Numbered from the stretch's first letter, positions 17,617 through 26,336 are shown. The stretch: 64,000 bases of DNA from Fluviicola taffensis DSM 16823 (GCF_000194605.1 NC_015321.1:4278001-4342000), one strand, 5' to 3'. Numbers and translations are program-made. Notes: a model not told the origin generated them from the letters alone.

Positions 17617-18396
17617 TTATTTTTCGTATAATTCTGGTTTATTTTTCAAAAGTCCCCATTTTAATTTTGGCAATGTAATTAGTTCATTGTAAAGTTTTGA
17701 AACTTCTTGGTTGCTTCTTAAAGTCAAATGTTCTACATTTTTTAATTCTAAAACTGGTGTGTAGTCTTTGCTTTGAAGTCGCTCCGTTAAAAGTTTAAAG
17801 AATCGAAGTTGAGACATTCTACTTACAAAATTAATATTGTCAATTTTAATGAACTTTGGTCCCATTCCATCGCCAACAATACTTAAACTTTCGAGTGTTG
17901 TCATTTCGGAAAAGTCGTCATAGTTTGCTATTTTCTGAAAATTTTCTACTGATAATGCTACAATGTTTTTTAGTTTGGATAATGGTTTTATACTTTCAAC
18001 ACTCGCTCCTGAACCAATATGCAACAATTCAATACTTGTCAAGTTTTCAATTGCAGAGATATCTTTATAAGCTCCCCATTTTATGTCTAATTGTTTTAAT
18101 CGTTTTTGGCTACAAACTGCATCAAATAGTTCTTGTGGCATTCGTGTGCAAAAATGCAATTCAGTAAAAGCCATTGGGTTTTGATGTAAAAATTCACACC
18201 ATTCTAAAACAACACGCTTTTTCTCTTTTTGTGTTTTGTATTGAGGCGTAAAAGAGTCACCAAGTTGTGTGCAATTAATGGTCAATTTTTCTTCTCCATT
18301 ATACTCAGCAAGTTCTACAACGCTTTTTATTTTGTCGTTTTCTTCTTTGAAATAGTAATTAAATCCGTATTCAATTTGTCTGTCGTTTAATTTCAT
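17617..18396 (-). CDS. Leucine-rich-repeat-like protein (C10)
   Basis: A 259-residue soluble protein. Residues 75-245 show leucine-rich spacing: FTELHFC, LKQLDIKWG, SIELLHIGSG, IVALSVENF, LESLSIVGDG, LRFFKLL, VEHLTLRSN. There is no signal peptide. It overlaps the end of the methyltransferase gene by 26 bp, so the two form one cassette. The role is probably protein binding; the partner is unknown. Confidence 0.7.
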   Translation of the reverse strand: MKLNDRQIEYGFNYYFKEENDKIKSVVELAEYNGEEKLTINCTQLGDSFTPQYKTQKEKKRVVLEWCEFLHQNPMAFTELHFCTRMPQELFDAVCSQKRLKQLDIKWGAYKDISAIENLTSIELLHIGSGASVESIKPLSKLKNIVALSVENFQKIANYDDFSEMTTLESLSIVGDGMGPKFIKIDNINFVSRMSQLRFFKLLTERLQSKDYTPVLELKNVEHLTLRSNQEVSKLYNELITLPKLKWGLLKNKPELYEK

Positions 18397-19009
18397 AGTG
18401 TCGTTTAAAGCTACAAAATAGAAAATTTTGCAGCGTGCTAAATGGTGTTTTATGATCTTCTGTTATGCAACGAATTTTGTCAAAACCGTTTTCAAGTTCT
18501 TTTGTCAAAGTTTTTTCTGTGTATTGTTTAATTTGAAGTCCGCTACATTTTGTCGGTCCATTTTCCGAAAAAGTTCCGATTGTCATAAAACCTATTACAG
18601 ATTTTCTTGCTATTTCCATATATTTTGCAACTTGTTCAGGCGTTGTCAAAAAGTGAAAAGTTGCTCTGTCGTGCCAAATGTCAAAAGTCGTATTTGGTTC
18701 AAATTCTGTTATGTCGCTAACAACCCAATTTACTTTTTTGGCTTTGTCGCCCAAGCGTTTTTTTGCTTTTTCAAGTGCTTTTTCAGAAATATCCAAAACT
18801 GTTATATTTTCAAAACCTTTGTCAAGCAAATAATCCACAAGTTTGCTGTCGCCACCACCAATATCAATAATTTTAGCATCTTTTGTTATTCCAAAAGATG
18901 AAATGAAGTCAAGCGAAGTTTTAGGAATTTCTTGTGTCCAACTTACTTGGTCTGGGTTTTTAGTTTCATAAACTGTTTCCCAATGATTTTTTCTATTTGT
19001 ATTGTCCAT
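18371..19009 (-). CDS. Class I SAM-dependent methyltransferase (C10)
   Basis: A 212-residue Rossmann-fold methyltransferase. Motif I is IIDIGGGDSKLVDYLL, the acidic loop is ITVLDISEKALEKA, then VNWVVSDITEF and FDIWHDRATFHFL. The substrate is unknown; similar proteins include thiopurine- and toxic-anion-type methyltransferases. I start at MDNTNRKNHWE, the usual start for relatives, rather than five codons upstream. It is the first gene of a two-gene cassette with the LRR-like protein. Confidence 0.85.
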   Translation of the reverse strand: MDNTNRKNHWETVYETKNPDQVSWTQEIPKTSLDFISSFGITKDAKIIDIGGGDSKLVDYLLDKGFENITVLDISEKALEKAKKRLGDKAKKVNWVVSDITEFEPNTTFDIWHDRATFHFLTTPEQVAKYMEIARKSVIGFMTIGTFSENGPTKCSGLQIKQYTEKTLTKELENGFDKIRCITEDHKTPFSTLQNFLFCSFKRHYEIKRQTN

Positions 19010-19047
19010 TTTTTGTCTGTTCAATGTTTTTTACGGTTGTTTGGGTT

Positions 19048-19169
19048 GCTGCTAATTTCGCGGTAGGCAAAGTAGCGCTTTTTTTCGAATATAATTATGC
19101 GCCATTTTGTTTACAGCATGCTAGTATTATTTATTTTTTAAAGTTCCGAAATATCTTGAATTCATAGTT
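19048..19169. repeat. Decayed cassette junction and gene remnant
   Basis: GCTGCTAATT (19048-19057) is a damaged 5' core for the methyltransferase cassette (TAAT in place of TAAC). Adjacent GCGGTAGGCAAAGTAGCGC could be an arm. Further right a minus-strand frame (MKEEKQFGLIPISEY, about 19125-19214) looks like the first 30 codons of a lost gene cut by the IS3 fragment. Confidence 0.4.
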
Positions 19170-19412
19170 TCAATATATTCTGAAATCGGAATTAACCCAA
19201 ACTGCTTTTCTTCTTTCATCAAGTTTCTCTGCTTCTAACTCCTTTAAACGCTTCAAGTGAGCTGCATCCATCCCCGAATATTTCTTCTTCCAAGAATAAA
19301 AAGTAGGCTGACTGATTCCATGTTCTCGGCAAATATCATTTACTGACATTCCAGAATCTTGCTGTTTTAAAATTGCAATAATTTGCGTCTCATTAAATTT
19401 TGAACTTTTCAT
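19170..19412 (-). pseudogene. Truncated IS3-type transposase OrfA
   Basis: An 80-residue frame beginning MKSSKFNETQIIAILKQ, with an HTH in SVNDICREHGISQPTFYSWK and KKYSGMDAAHLKRLKELEAE. This is the OrfA HTH of IS3-family elements of the IS407 type. After LKELEAE the sequence departs from the family and stops after about 18 unrelated residues; OrfB is absent. It is a remnant beside the IS1182-type remnant at 19469-19578. Confidence 0.85.
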
Positions 19413-19468
19413 ACTTCCTAATTTACGAACTCTATTTTTAAACGTTTCGTTTTTTGGGGAAGCTTACC

Positions 19469-19578
19469 GAATGAATTTCATACTTGAAGATAGCTAAAAT
19501 CAGTTTTTTGGCAATCAAAAAAGGTTGATTTTTATGAAAATTCGTTTGTGGAAAAAGGAAGGGTTTTTAGACAGTTTG
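19469..19578. mobile_element. Solo end of the IS1182-type element
   Basis: These 110 bp match 25527-25636, the upstream end of the intact element, with one mismatch seen (G for C in CGTTTGTGG). They end with the terminal inverted repeat GGGTTTTTAGACAGTTTG and are followed by ACGT and an attC-like palindrome. The transposase and other end are deleted. The insertion position within the palindrome is the same as for the intact copy. Confidence 0.9.
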
Positions 19579-19706
19579 ACGTTTGGCAGATTTGCGATGG
19601 GTGGGATTTTTAGCACTAAACTTCATTGATGCACAAAGCATGAATTTAGCACTTCACTGTCAAAGAAGCACGATACCCCCGCTTTTGCAAAACGGCTGTT
19701 AGCGGT
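19579..19706. repeat. Cassette junction E9, right part, entered by an IS remnant
   Basis: After the IS end the sequence reads ACGTTTGGCAGATTTGCG and ends with the core GTTAGCGGT (19698-19706). The arms TTTGCGATGGGTGGG and CCCCCGCTTTTGCAAAA pair imperfectly. The conserved interior words CACTGTC and GAAGCACGATACCCC are present. The left core is lost with the IS and deletion. Confidence 0.8.
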
Positions 19707-20343
19707 TCGGCTTTATTGTGGGTTTAATATTCAAATCGTTTCTACCAATAAAATAATAAAACCCAACCGTGTCTTTTTTGTTCTTAAACAATTTTAAGGC
19801 ATACTTATTTTCAGTATAAACTTCCAATTCTTCAATTACACCAAACTCCCACAGTATATCTTCTTGTTTCCCACGTTTCACATTCTCAAAGTGGATTGTG
19901 TCATTGGATATCCTATATGAACCAATCACTTCGGAGACTCCGAAACGAACATTTTTTTCTCTAAATGTAAAATCACTTTTTAATTTAAAGGTTTCAGCAC
20001 GTGTACACTCATCGTATCTATTTGCAACTAAAACATTGTTATTATCTATTTCAGCAAACTCCATAAAAAAATAATTCTTCAAAAAAGTAAGAGGTTTTGA
20101 AAAAGTTAGAATTAATATCGTAATAATAATACAGCAATTCAATAAACGTGTTTTATCAGTGAATTTTTCTTTAATCAAAAGGAAAATTTGCCTTAATAGT
20201 AGGAAGCTGAATACCAAATAAATTATCACAAGTACTATAAAAAAAGGTACTGTTATAAGTCCAAGTTTTCCTTCCCAATAGTAACTTAGGGTGAGGATCA
20301 AAAAGTAAATGATAGTCGATATTAATAGTCCTTTATTTTTCAA
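19699..20343 (-). CDS. Predicted membrane protein (C9), unknown
   Basis: A 214-residue protein with three hydrophobic segments (about 5-23, 28-50, 62-82) followed by a soluble domain of about 125 residues. The soluble part has DECTRAETFKLKSDFTFREK, a pattern seen in lipocalin-like lipoproteins. The stop codon TAA is part of the cassette core (CGCTAAC on the minus strand). The 3' core GTTAGCGGT pairs perfectly with ACCGCTAAC at 22041-22049, so the IS110-type element now lies within this cassette. Confidence 0.7.
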   Translation of the reverse strand: MKNKGLLISTIIYFLILTLSYYWEGKLGLITVPFFIVLVIIYLVFSFLLLRQIFLLIKEKFTDKTRLLNCCIIITILILTFSKPLTFLKNYFFMEFAEIDNNNVLVANRYDECTRAETFKLKSDFTFREKNVRFGVSEVIGSYRISNDTIHFENVKRGKQEDILWEFGVIEELEVYTENKYALKLFKNKKDTVGFYYFIGRNDLNIKPTIKPNR

Positions 20344-20390
20344 TTTTCTTGTCTGCTATTTATTCACAATATCGGTTCTTAAGCTTCTGA

Positions 20391-22010
20391 CTAACGTTTT
20401 CAATAGTAACTCAAAATCAATTTGTTACAAATCCCAATTCTTCCCTAGTCAACTCAAATTTATTGATTTGTTTTTTAACCCTTGCGACTAGTTTCAATTT
20501 TCTTTTTTCATCCAAGAATAAGTATTCAGTTGGTGGATTGTAAGCTTGTCCTTTTACGAGCATGTTCCATACAATAACTGCCAATTTTCTTGCTAGTGCA
20601 GTGACCGCTGTTGCACGTCCTTTTTTGTAGTTTATTCTTTTGAAGAAATCTACGAGCCAACCTTCTTTTAAATTTCCGATTGCATTTGCAGTATTTCTGA
20701 ATGCAATTTTTAGTCTCGAACTACCTTTGGGGATGTGATGTGAAAGTACTTTTCCACCGCTGATTTTGTTGTTTGGTGCTAGCCTGAGCCATGCTGTAAA
20801 TTGTTTGGATGACGGAAATTTCCGTATTCCTTCCAATCCTATCTCACTGATTATTGCTATTATAAGTCCTTCATTGATACCTTCAATAGCCATCAAATCA
20901 ATCCCTTCGAAGTATTGGTATGCAAGTAAATTCAAATCTGTATCGGTCAGACCATTTTTATTTTTTCGCTTGTGCTTTTTTTTTCAATGTAGTGTTGCTT
21001 TTTGTTGTCATTCTTGTCGACTATGTGTTTAAGCAAATCATTGATTTCAAGGTCGGTTTGTTGTATTTGTTTTTGAATGTACTTGTAAGTCTCCCACTCT
21101 TGCTTAAGTGCGAATAGGTAATCTTGTCTATTATTGTATTGCAATGCTCTGGCGATTTCATCTTCTGATTTTCGGCAATTTCCGTGTCTTAATTTTGCTA
21201 ATTCAGTTCCATTATATTCACCATTTACAAATGCCTCAATAATACTTGTGCCTGTGAGTCCAACAATATCCCTCACAACAACTTCCAACCTCATATTCAT
21301 CAAGCGAAGGTACTTTTGTATGCGCTTTACACAAGATGCACTTCTGTTTAACAGATTAAGTCGATGCCTTGAATAAGTTCTTACTGTATCTGTATCAGAA
21401 TCAGGTAAAAAACTTGCAGAAAGAAGTCCAAGCGAGTGTAGCTTTTGTATCCATTGACAATCCTTGATATCCGTCTTTTTTCCTTTAATGTTTTTAGTTT
21501 GTCGACCATTAACTAAAATGACATCAAATCCTTGACCAACCAATGTTGAAAACAGATTTTGCCAATAGGTACCGGTACTTTCCAAGGCAATTGAATTTAC
21601 ATTTTTGGCTTTTAACCACTCGCATAAATCCATTTGATCCTGACTGTAAACACCAAATTCCTTCACATCTTCGGCATTCTGTCCCACAGCAACCCAATGA
21701 CTTCTGCTACCAATGTCGATTCCTGCTGCATTGGGATTTACCACCTCCAACGAAATTTTCTTTTCTTCCATAACACTGTTTTTGAAATGAATAAAAACTC
21801 CAAGGGTTGTGTCTTTAGAATTTGGAATTATTCTGATCGGGATTCCCAAAGCTTCGGTATCACCATTTAACTCTAACACAATGCAACTGAAAAATCACCT
21901 ACACATACACAACCTTACCTTGATGACGCCAGGGGTTCTAAGACACCATTGCTTAAACCGGTCTTTACAAGGAGCAATTTAAAGATAAAAAAATGGTCGT
22001 TAGCAACAAA
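20391..22010. mobile_element. IS110-family element in the cassette array, ends unresolved
   Basis: The element around the split transposase is flanked on one side by CTAACGTTTTC (20391-20401) and on the other by GTCGTTAGC (22002-22010). These look like two halves of a cassette junction, so it may be inserted in one. IS110 elements usually lack terminal inverted repeats and target duplications, so I cannot fix the ends. Between 21880 and 22004 there is no gene. Confidence 0.6.
20417..21879 (-). pseudogene. IS110-family transposase split by a frameshift
   Basis: The N-terminal part (20947-21879) has the DEDD-type catalytic domain: PNAAGIDIGSRSHWVAVG, ALESTGTYWQNL, GRQTKNIKGKKTDIKDC. The C-terminal part (20417-20935) is the transposase_20 domain with IEGINEGLIIAIISEIG, FTAWLRLAPNNKISGGK and the serine region GSSRLKIAFRNTANAIG. 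The frames are joined across a run of nine A (minus strand; 20976-20984), where one base gained or lost would restore a single protein. It may be inactive, a slippage site, or a sequence error. Confidence 0.88.
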
Positions 22011-22049
22011 ACTCAACCGTTTTGAAATGGTAGGGGGATGACCGCTAAC
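22005..22049. repeat. Gene-less 45-bp segment between two cassette cores
   Basis: GTTAGCAAC at the left and ACCGCTAAC at the right enclose 27 bp of unrelated sequence. It may be the leftover 5' end of cassette C9 after IS110 insertion, or the remains of a deleted cassette. Confidence 0.4.
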
Positions 22050-22231
22050 GTTTGGCGGCTACCAGTAGTTGGCGTTTGGAACACTCAACTGTTTATACCT
22101 CCAAATGTTTATTGAAAGATACAAATGTTTGTTAGCAAAGCCAAAACAAATTAAAGGTCTGCGAAGCAGGCAATAAATGGCTTTGCGATGACCACGTCCG
22201 CGCCAATTACTGGTAGGTGCTGTTAGCGGCA
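22041..22231. repeat. Cassette junction E8 (attC-like palindrome)
   Basis: The left core is ACCGCTAAC (22041-22049) and the right core GTTAGCGGCA (22222-22231). The arms 22055-22074 and 22201-22220 pair at 17 of 20 positions; the shared part includes CTACCAGTA and TTGGCG. The interior is about 125 bp, the longest seen here, and contains a further TGTTAGCAAAGCC word. Confidence 0.85.
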
Positions 22232-22232
22232 G

Positions 22233-23165
22233 TTAAAATTTCCAACAGGTTATTATATTTGGTTTGAGATATTCATAGCTAATAAACACCTCTTGTTCGT
22301 CAAAAAGTTGAGCAATTTTTACTTTTTCGTTCAGTATTATTTCTTTTTCTATTTCGTTTTTTATAAGCGAATAAACCCAAATTTTATTATTGTGAATAAG
22401 ATATAGCATTTCTTCATTTTCGGAAACAACGAATTGATCAAAATGAAATTCAAATTTAATTTCTCTATTGTTTGTTAGGTTTAATGTTGAGCAAATGTTA
22501 ATTTGATTTATGGGTCCAATTCTTTCAGGTGTGTTTGAAGTGGCTTCAACTACTTTTCCCAATTGCAGATAAAATTTGTCTGTTTTGCTTTTATATGCAC
22601 TGTGAAAAATTCCAGTATGCAAAACCTCCTTTAGCTTGTTAGTAGTTAAATCATATTGTTGTATGCTTCCAATTCTAGGGCAAAAAATAAAGTATGTATT
22701 TTCACTTTCTTTGTAAATTCCTCTACAAGTCTTTAGCTTTTTTTTAAGTCCTGTCTCGTTTTCGTAGTTGTAAACAAAGAGAAAGTCGGCATTATAGTTC
22801 ATTAATAAAAGCGTATCCTTGTCATTTGATGAAATGTAATCGCTATATTTTAGGATGCCTTTTTCAAACTTTTTGATAACTGAAAAGTCCCTTCTATTAA
22901 TTTGAAAAATTTTATTGTCAGAAATCGCGAAAATGTTTGTTTTGTCAGGGTTGAAATATAAACAACGAACAGAATTTTTAATTGATACTGTTTTCAATTC
23001 TTTTCCGTCCTCAAATGAAAGTTGTCTTAATTTCATTGAAGGATAAGATGAACCCCAACCGTCCGAAATATAAAATTTTGTATTGTCAAATGGGTCTATA
23101 ATTGGTGTTAGTCCACCAAAAATTCCGTTTTTTAATTCTGTTGTCCAAATTTCTGTTGGCTTCAT
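22233..23165 (-). CDS. Beta-propeller-like protein (C8), unknown
   Basis: A 310-residue soluble protein with repeated blade-like segments: LRQLSFEDGKELKTVS, CLYFNPDKTNIFAISD, NKIFQINRRDFSVIKKF, YNADFLFVYNYENETG, IGSIQQYDLTTNKLKEVL and NKIWVYSLIKNEIEKEI. The spacing of about 40 residues suggests a WD40/YncE-like propeller. There is no signal peptide. The start at MKPTEIWTTEL is chosen because an upstream in-frame Met (23201) lies in the recombination core. The cassette cores pair at 9 of 10 positions. Confidence 0.75.
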   Translation of the reverse strand: MKPTEIWTTELKNGIFGGLTPIIDPFDNTKFYISDGWGSSYPSMKLRQLSFEDGKELKTVSIKNSVRCLYFNPDKTNIFAISDNKIFQINRRDFSVIKKFEKGILKYSDYISSNDKDTLLLMNYNADFLFVYNYENETGLKKKLKTCRGIYKESENTYFIFCPRIGSIQQYDLTTNKLKEVLHTGIFHSAYKSKTDKFYLQLGKVVEATSNTPERIGPINQINICSTLNLTNNREIKFEFHFDQFVVSENEEMLYLIHNNKIWVYSLIKNEIEKEIILNEKVKIAQLFDEQEVFISYEYLKPNIITCWKF

Positions 23166-23183
23166 TGAGTAGTCTGGGTTAAT

Positions 23184-23322
23184 TGCAGCTAACGTGCTCA
23201 CGCTTGGAGAAGGAGCCGAGTTTAAAATTAATATTATTTGCGATCCAAGATCGTTTTGTTTTCAATTATTCGTTTTTCGTAATCAAGATACCGGCTCTTG
23301 CGCTAGACGTGTGTTAGCAGTA
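23184..23322. repeat. Cassette junction E7 (attC-like palindrome)
   Basis: The left core is TGCAGCTAAC (23184-23193) and the right core GTTAGCAGTA (23313-23322). The arms ACGCTTGGAGAAGGAGCCG and CCGGCTCTTGCGC pair imperfectly. The 5' core overlaps the region just upstream of the C8 start. Confidence 0.8.
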
Positions 23323-23325
23323 GCT

Positions 23326-23913
23326 TTATTCCCAAAATTCATAATATACCTTGTGAATTGTTTTGTCGGCATTCTTTATTTGTATCAGTAGATTTCGATT
23401 GTCATATTTATATTTAAAAGTCAAATTAATACCGCATGAAAAATGACGAGTCTCTTTAATTAGATTCCCGTTTGAGTTATAAAACCTTATATATATATCA
23501 TTTTTTAGTGTTGCGTCATTATAAACATATATCATAGTTACTTTTCGGTTTAGATATTCAAATAGAATCTCCTTTACATTATAATTGGAGGGATTAATTA
23601 TTTTAATGATTCGCTCTAAAGAGTCATAAACAAATTGATGTTTTTTTTTATATTCAATTTTTGAAGCGGTGTCTTTTCTCGAGAAAAACTGATTTGTCAC
23701 TTCATTCCCATTTTTGTCAAAACTTGAAGATATGGTGTCAATTACTCCTTCAAGATTTTCAATAACAAAAACTGTTTTGACTTTATTACTTGAAATAATT
23801 TCTTTTCGAAATGCAGTTTGATAAATGTCTTCGTCAAATGGGTTTTGTGAGTAGCAATTGAGCGAAACACTCAAAATGGATATGGTAATGATACATGTTA
23901 AAAGTGCTCTCAT
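23326..23913 (-). CDS. Exported protein with YD-like repeats (C7)
   Basis: A 195-residue protein with a signal peptide (ALLTCIITISILSVSLNCYSQ). The mature part has tyrosine/aspartate-rich repeats such as KKHQFVYDSLERIIKI, YIRFYNSNGNLIKETRH and FKYKYDNRNLLIQIKNADKT, similar in style to RHS/YD repeats of Bacteroidota exported proteins. The cassette cores GTTAGCAGTA and TACTGCTAAC are perfect reverse complements over 10 bp and lie within 12 bp of the gene ends. Confidence 0.75.
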   Translation of the reverse strand: MRALLTCIITISILSVSLNCYSQNPFDEDIYQTAFRKEIISSNKVKTVFVIENLEGVIDTISSSFDKNGNEVTNQFFSRKDTASKIEYKKKHQFVYDSLERIIKIINPSNYNVKEILFEYLNRKVTMIYVYNDATLKNDIYIRFYNSNGNLIKETRHFSCGINLTFKYKYDNRNLLIQIKNADKTIHKVYYEFWE

Positions 23914-23923
23914 TTTCTATATT

Positions 23924-23935
23924 TACTGCTAACGT
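23924..23935. repeat. Cassette junction E6, left fragment
   Basis: The core TACTGCTAAC (23924-23933) is followed by GT, and the IS1182-type element begins at 23936. The ACGT at 23932-23935 is repeated at 25637-25640 as the probable target duplication. Removing the IS gives GCTAACGTTTTGCAG, the same as at 27184-27197 apart from one base. Confidence 0.8.
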
Positions 23936-25636
23936 CAGTCTGTCTAAAAACCCATTTTAAGATTCTAAACAATCTGTTTTTTGGATAAATATACCTGTTT
24001 TAAGAGCGCTGTATAACTTGTTTCACAAAATGTTTCGGAGTAAATCCTTTCTTTAAAATCTTCGCAAATCGTCTTGAAATGGCTGCTCAGAATCAAAAAT
24101 AGAAAACCAAGTTCTCTTAAGAAATTTTTGAGTGTATTTTGGTCAAGTAAATTGAATATTCGACGCAAATTGTAGCAGGTAAAAATCAATCCAACATCTG
24201 CAGTTGCATGTTTCATTGTCTTTTTAGTCATCACATAATAAAAATCCCATTGACGCTTTATGACACCGAACGGATGTTCCACGATTGCTTGTCGTTTGCG
24301 GTAAGTTTCCATGTTTCGTTGAAGTCGTTTTTTGTTTGCGTCAATTAAATCCATGTGTTCCGAACGCTCGATGAAACGCCCCGTTTTATTGCGTGTGCAT
24401 TTTTCAAAAAGACTGCATGTCAAACAAGCTTTTGTTTTATAGTGTTTTACGCGGTTGATCGTTTTCCCGCTTGCCTTGTTGTACCAACGACCGTTTGTGG
24501 TGAGCAACTCTCCAGCTGGACAGGTATATTCATCGCGCTCCTTATTGTAGTTGAAATGTTCTACATCAAAGGAAATATCTGGAGCATGTGAAGCAACATC
24601 AGGGAAAGCTACCAATACTTCTACCCCTTGTTTGTGTGCGTAATCGAATTCGGTTCCAGTATGATAGCCTTTATCGAAAAGTATTGTGAAATCTGATTTT
24701 CCAAGAATGGTTTTAGCCCTGCGAGCCATTGCACCCATGGCTTTTGAATCGTTTTTATTGGTGACCTTAAAATCAATTGGAATGTTGTGTTTTGCATCAA
24801 CGGTCGATTGAACATTATATGCCACCTCAGTTATGTTATTGCGCACAATCATTTGTCTGCTGTCGGGATCGGAAGTTGAAATTTGTACTTGTCCAGTTTC
24901 GTCGAGTTGCTTTTTATATGCTTCGTATTTGTTCTTGTACTGCTTGTGCTTATCGATTTTAGCGTTGATTTCCTGCTTTTTCTCCGCTGTTAAATCATTG
25001 TCTTCACTTGCCAGGATAGCACTGTATTCATTGAGTTTGTCGTCAATATAAGCAATATGACGCTCAATTTTCTTTTCGTTAAAGTTGTTTTTCTTCGAGT
25101 TCTGTGCACGCAACTTGGTTCCATCACCAGCCAGTAATTTTCCACCAATCAATTCAAAGTTTTTGGCAAGCGAAACCGTTGCATGAAACACTTTTCGGAT
25201 AGCTCTTGGGTTATCTTTTCTAAAATTGGCAATCGTATTGTGGTCGGGCGCCAAACCTTTCATGAGCCACATCAGTTCAATATTACGTTTGCATTCCTTT
25301 TCCAATTGTCGGGATGAACGAACACGGTTCAAATACCCATAAATAAAGAGTTTCAATAAATCAGCGGGGTGGTAAGCTGGCCGACCGTTCTCTATAAACG
25401 ACATATCGAAACCATAATCTGAAAGCTTTATGGCTCCAACAAACAAATCGATTAATCGCACTTCATTGTCTTCTGAAACCGCTTGATCTAAACAGAAAAA
25501 CTCTGTCTGATTTCGATCTTTTCCTTGAATGAATTTCATACTTGAAGATAGCTAAAATCAGTTTTTTGGCAATCAAAAAAGGTTGATTTTTATGAAAATT
25601 CGTTTCTGGAAAAAGGAAGGGTTTTTAGACAGTTTG
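23936..25636. mobile_element. IS1182-family insertion sequence, intact
   Basis: A 1701-bp element. The ends are CAGTCTGTCTAAAAACCC and the inverse of CAAACTGTCTAAAAACCC (two mismatches in 18). It is flanked by ACGT on both sides, the probable 4-bp target duplication. It contains one transposase gene. The insertion point is within a cassette palindrome, a few bases inside the core. Confidence 0.88.
23965..25539 (-). CDS. IS1182-family transposase
   Basis: A 524-residue transposase. The N-terminal DUF772-type domain includes RPAYHPADLLKLFIYGYL and SSRQLEKECKRNIELMWLM, PDHNTIANFRKDNP. The DDE residues are in LLAGDGTKLRAQNS, FTILFDKGYHTGTEFD and IVEHPFGVIKRQW. A cysteine cluster (CPAGELL, CLTCSLFEKC) is present as in other members. 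The gene appears complete, so the element could still move. Confidence 0.95.
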   Translation of the reverse strand: MKFIQGKDRNQTEFFCLDQAVSEDNEVRLIDLFVGAIKLSDYGFDMSFIENGRPAYHPADLLKLFIYGYLNRVRSSRQLEKECKRNIELMWLMKGLAPDHNTIANFRKDNPRAIRKVFHATVSLAKNFELIGGKLLAGDGTKLRAQNSKKNNFNEKKIERHIAYIDDKLNEYSAILASEDNDLTAEKKQEINAKIDKHKQYKNKYEAYKKQLDETGQVQISTSDPDSRQMIVRNNITEVAYNVQSTVDAKHNIPIDFKVTNKNDSKAMGAMARRAKTILGKSDFTILFDKGYHTGTEFDYAHKQGVEVLVAFPDVASHAPDISFDVEHFNYNKERDEYTCPAGELLTTNGRWYNKASGKTINRVKHYKTKACLTCSLFEKCTRNKTGRFIERSEHMDLIDANKKRLQRNMETYRKRQAIVEHPFGVIKRQWDFYYVMTKKTMKHATADVGLIFTCYNLRRIFNLLDQNTLKNFLRELGFLFLILSSHFKTICEDFKERIYSETFCETSYTALLKQVYLSKKQIV

Positions 25637-25765
25637 ACGTTTTGCAGCTACCCGAAGGGCGGGCCTTTTACCACAAAAATTGATTTGAAAAACTAATGTT
25701 TGATTAACCACAAAACTGTCTGTGGAACACGAAACCCCGCCTTTTGGGTAGGTGCTGTTAGGTGC
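25637..25765. repeat. Cassette junction E6, right fragment
   Basis: It continues the junction broken by the IS: ACGTTTTGCAGCTACCCG to the core GTTAGGTGC (25757-25765). The arms 25648-25668 and 25732-25751 pair well (CTACCC...GGCGGG). The conserved interior CACAAAACTGTC and GGAACACGAAACCCC is present. Confidence 0.85.
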
Positions 25766-25823
25766 TGGCGTTCCTTTGTTCGAGGTAATTGTAGAATTCA
25801 TTAGTGCGTGTTATTTTGGCATG

Positions 25824-26336
25824 TTAATACTCTGATTTTGAAGATTTTTCAAGTATTCGAAATGAACTTTTTAGAAACAAAGCATTAGGTATTGTTAAAG
25901 TGCCGCTATTAGGAGTTTTTATGAATGCAAAAAAGTAAGTAATATCAATCAACTCACCCTCAATGTCCTTTCCTTCGTGTGTTATAGCAACAGTGTCACC
26001 AACTTTTATAGGATGCTGAAAAAAAAGTATCAGGCAAGCAGTAATATTTGAAAGTATAGACATTTCTGCAAAAAGGGAAACCCCCAACACAGTTAAAAGA
26101 GAACTAGCTACAATTAATATATTTTCCTGTTTTACACTCCAAATAGCTACTATTATTATTACAAATATAACGGCTAGTATGAGATTAATTAATTTTAAAA
26201 CATCCTTTTTTTCTGAATTTTTAAAAAAGGATTTCAAAATTTTAAGTTTTACAAAATACCTTAGTGTGAACTTTGAAATTAAGAAGATTAACAAAGCAAT
26301 TATGCTTTCAATAATTTGAATTTTGTACGCTTCCAT
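25824..26336 (-). CDS. Small MscS-type mechanosensitive channel protein (C6)
   Basis: A 170-residue membrane protein. Three helices (about 7-27, 46-66, 71-90) precede an MscS beta domain: FFQHPIKVGDTVAI, GELIDITYFFAFIKTPNSGTLTIPNALFL. The pore helix (LTVLGVSLFAEMSILSNITACLILF) is recognisable. It lacks the usual C-terminal vestibule, so it is a short form. Its ATG overlaps the Fic stop by one base, so the two genes are coupled within one cassette. Confidence 0.85.
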   Translation of the reverse strand: MEAYKIQIIESIIALLIFLISKFTLRYFVKLKILKSFFKNSEKKDVLKLINLILAVIFVIIIVAIWSVKQENILIVASSLLTVLGVSLFAEMSILSNITACLILFFQHPIKVGDTVAITHEGKDIEGELIDITYFFAFIKTPNSGTLTIPNALFLKSSFRILEKSSKSEY

